Assembly (NCBI GenBank): GCA_002633005.1
Contig: NMRA01001209.1
Coordinates: 1-31,295 of the forward strand
Source of the DNA: Phoronis australis
Lineage: Eukaryota; Phoronida; Phoronidae
Length of the DNA stretch: 31,295 bases
Direction: 5' to 3'
Notes under the pieces: model-generated
What the model saw: only the letters and a program-made list of their open reading frames with translations
What the model was told of the DNA's origin: nothing
Database searches by the model: none
Program-made: the position numbers and the translations under genes
In this document: one piece after another, positions 31,292 to 31,295 of the stretch
Layout of the letters: the number at the start of each line of letters is the position of its first letter
Numbering within the stretch: the stretch's first letter is position 1

Positions 31292-31295
31292 TTAA

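Larger units (their letters stand above)
29585..31295. mobile_element. Kolobok-like TTAA transposon, probably an internally deleted two-gene derivative
   Basis: The element proper is 29589-31291 (1703 bp), flanked on both sides by TTAA (29585-29588, 31292-31295). Its termini are AGGCGAAGGCAACC and the reverse complement, and they extend into 146-bp inverted repeats. TTAA target sites together with a THAP protein are the known combination of the Kolobok superfamily; piggyBac also uses TTAA but is not known for THAP domains. Two convergent genes fill the space between the repeats. No catalytic transposase region is present, so it should depend on a full-length relative. It appears structurally complete and young, as the repeats differ at only about four positions. 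Confidence 0.8.

Overview
This is non-coding-rich, AT-rich (about 60 % A+T by eye) eukaryotic nuclear DNA from an animal with many transposons. Scattered single N bases suggest a draft assembly. Nothing is bacterial: there are no operons, and almost all open frames are short and lie inside repeats. A THAP-type zinc-finger gene in a TTAA-flanked DNA transposon, a tRNA-derived SINE head, MITEs and dispersed CTCF-like repeats together suggest a marine invertebrate, perhaps a non-vertebrate deuterostome. The species cannot be fixed from the sequence.

Layout. 1-2771 holds a tRNA-like SINE head, a remnant of a hAT-like terminus, and the first copy (about 1690-2501) of a dispersed repeat carrying a perfect E-box palindrome and a small MITE. 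2772-8958 and 12577-18439 are two direct copies (A and B) of a 6 kb segment. They differ by roughly 2-5 % over most of their length but are identical across about 2.24 kb in the middle. The 3.6 kb between them holds a nested 100-bp-arm foldback (9276-9527) and a tandem pair of 574-bp units from a dispersed repeat family in reverse orientation. 18440-23335 is mostly unassigned, with one more reverse-oriented fragment of that family. 23337-25070 and 26140-28670 are arrays of the same family in forward orientation. The unit is about 449 bp, made of three related subunits of about 150 bp, each carrying one motif close to the bilaterian CTCF core. The arrays are separated by the second copy of the E-box repeat (25287-26109), which contains its own foreign insertion.

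The most striking locus is the last 1.7 kb (29589-31291): a complete TTAA-flanked DNA transposon with 146-bp terminal inverted repeats, best read as Kolobok-like. It encodes on the plus strand a 276-residue THAP protein that stops where the catalytic part of a transposase would be expected to begin. On the minus strand it encodes a small, probably two-exon protein with the cysteine pattern of the P2X7-type cytoplasmic 'ballast' domain. The genes converge and overlap antisense at their 3' ends. Each starts just inside an inverted repeat carrying the same composite ETS/CRE-like motif, followed by an E2F-like site. The arrangement looks like an internally deleted derivative of a larger two-gene transposon that kept both promoters and the DNA-binding domain but lost the catalytic core.
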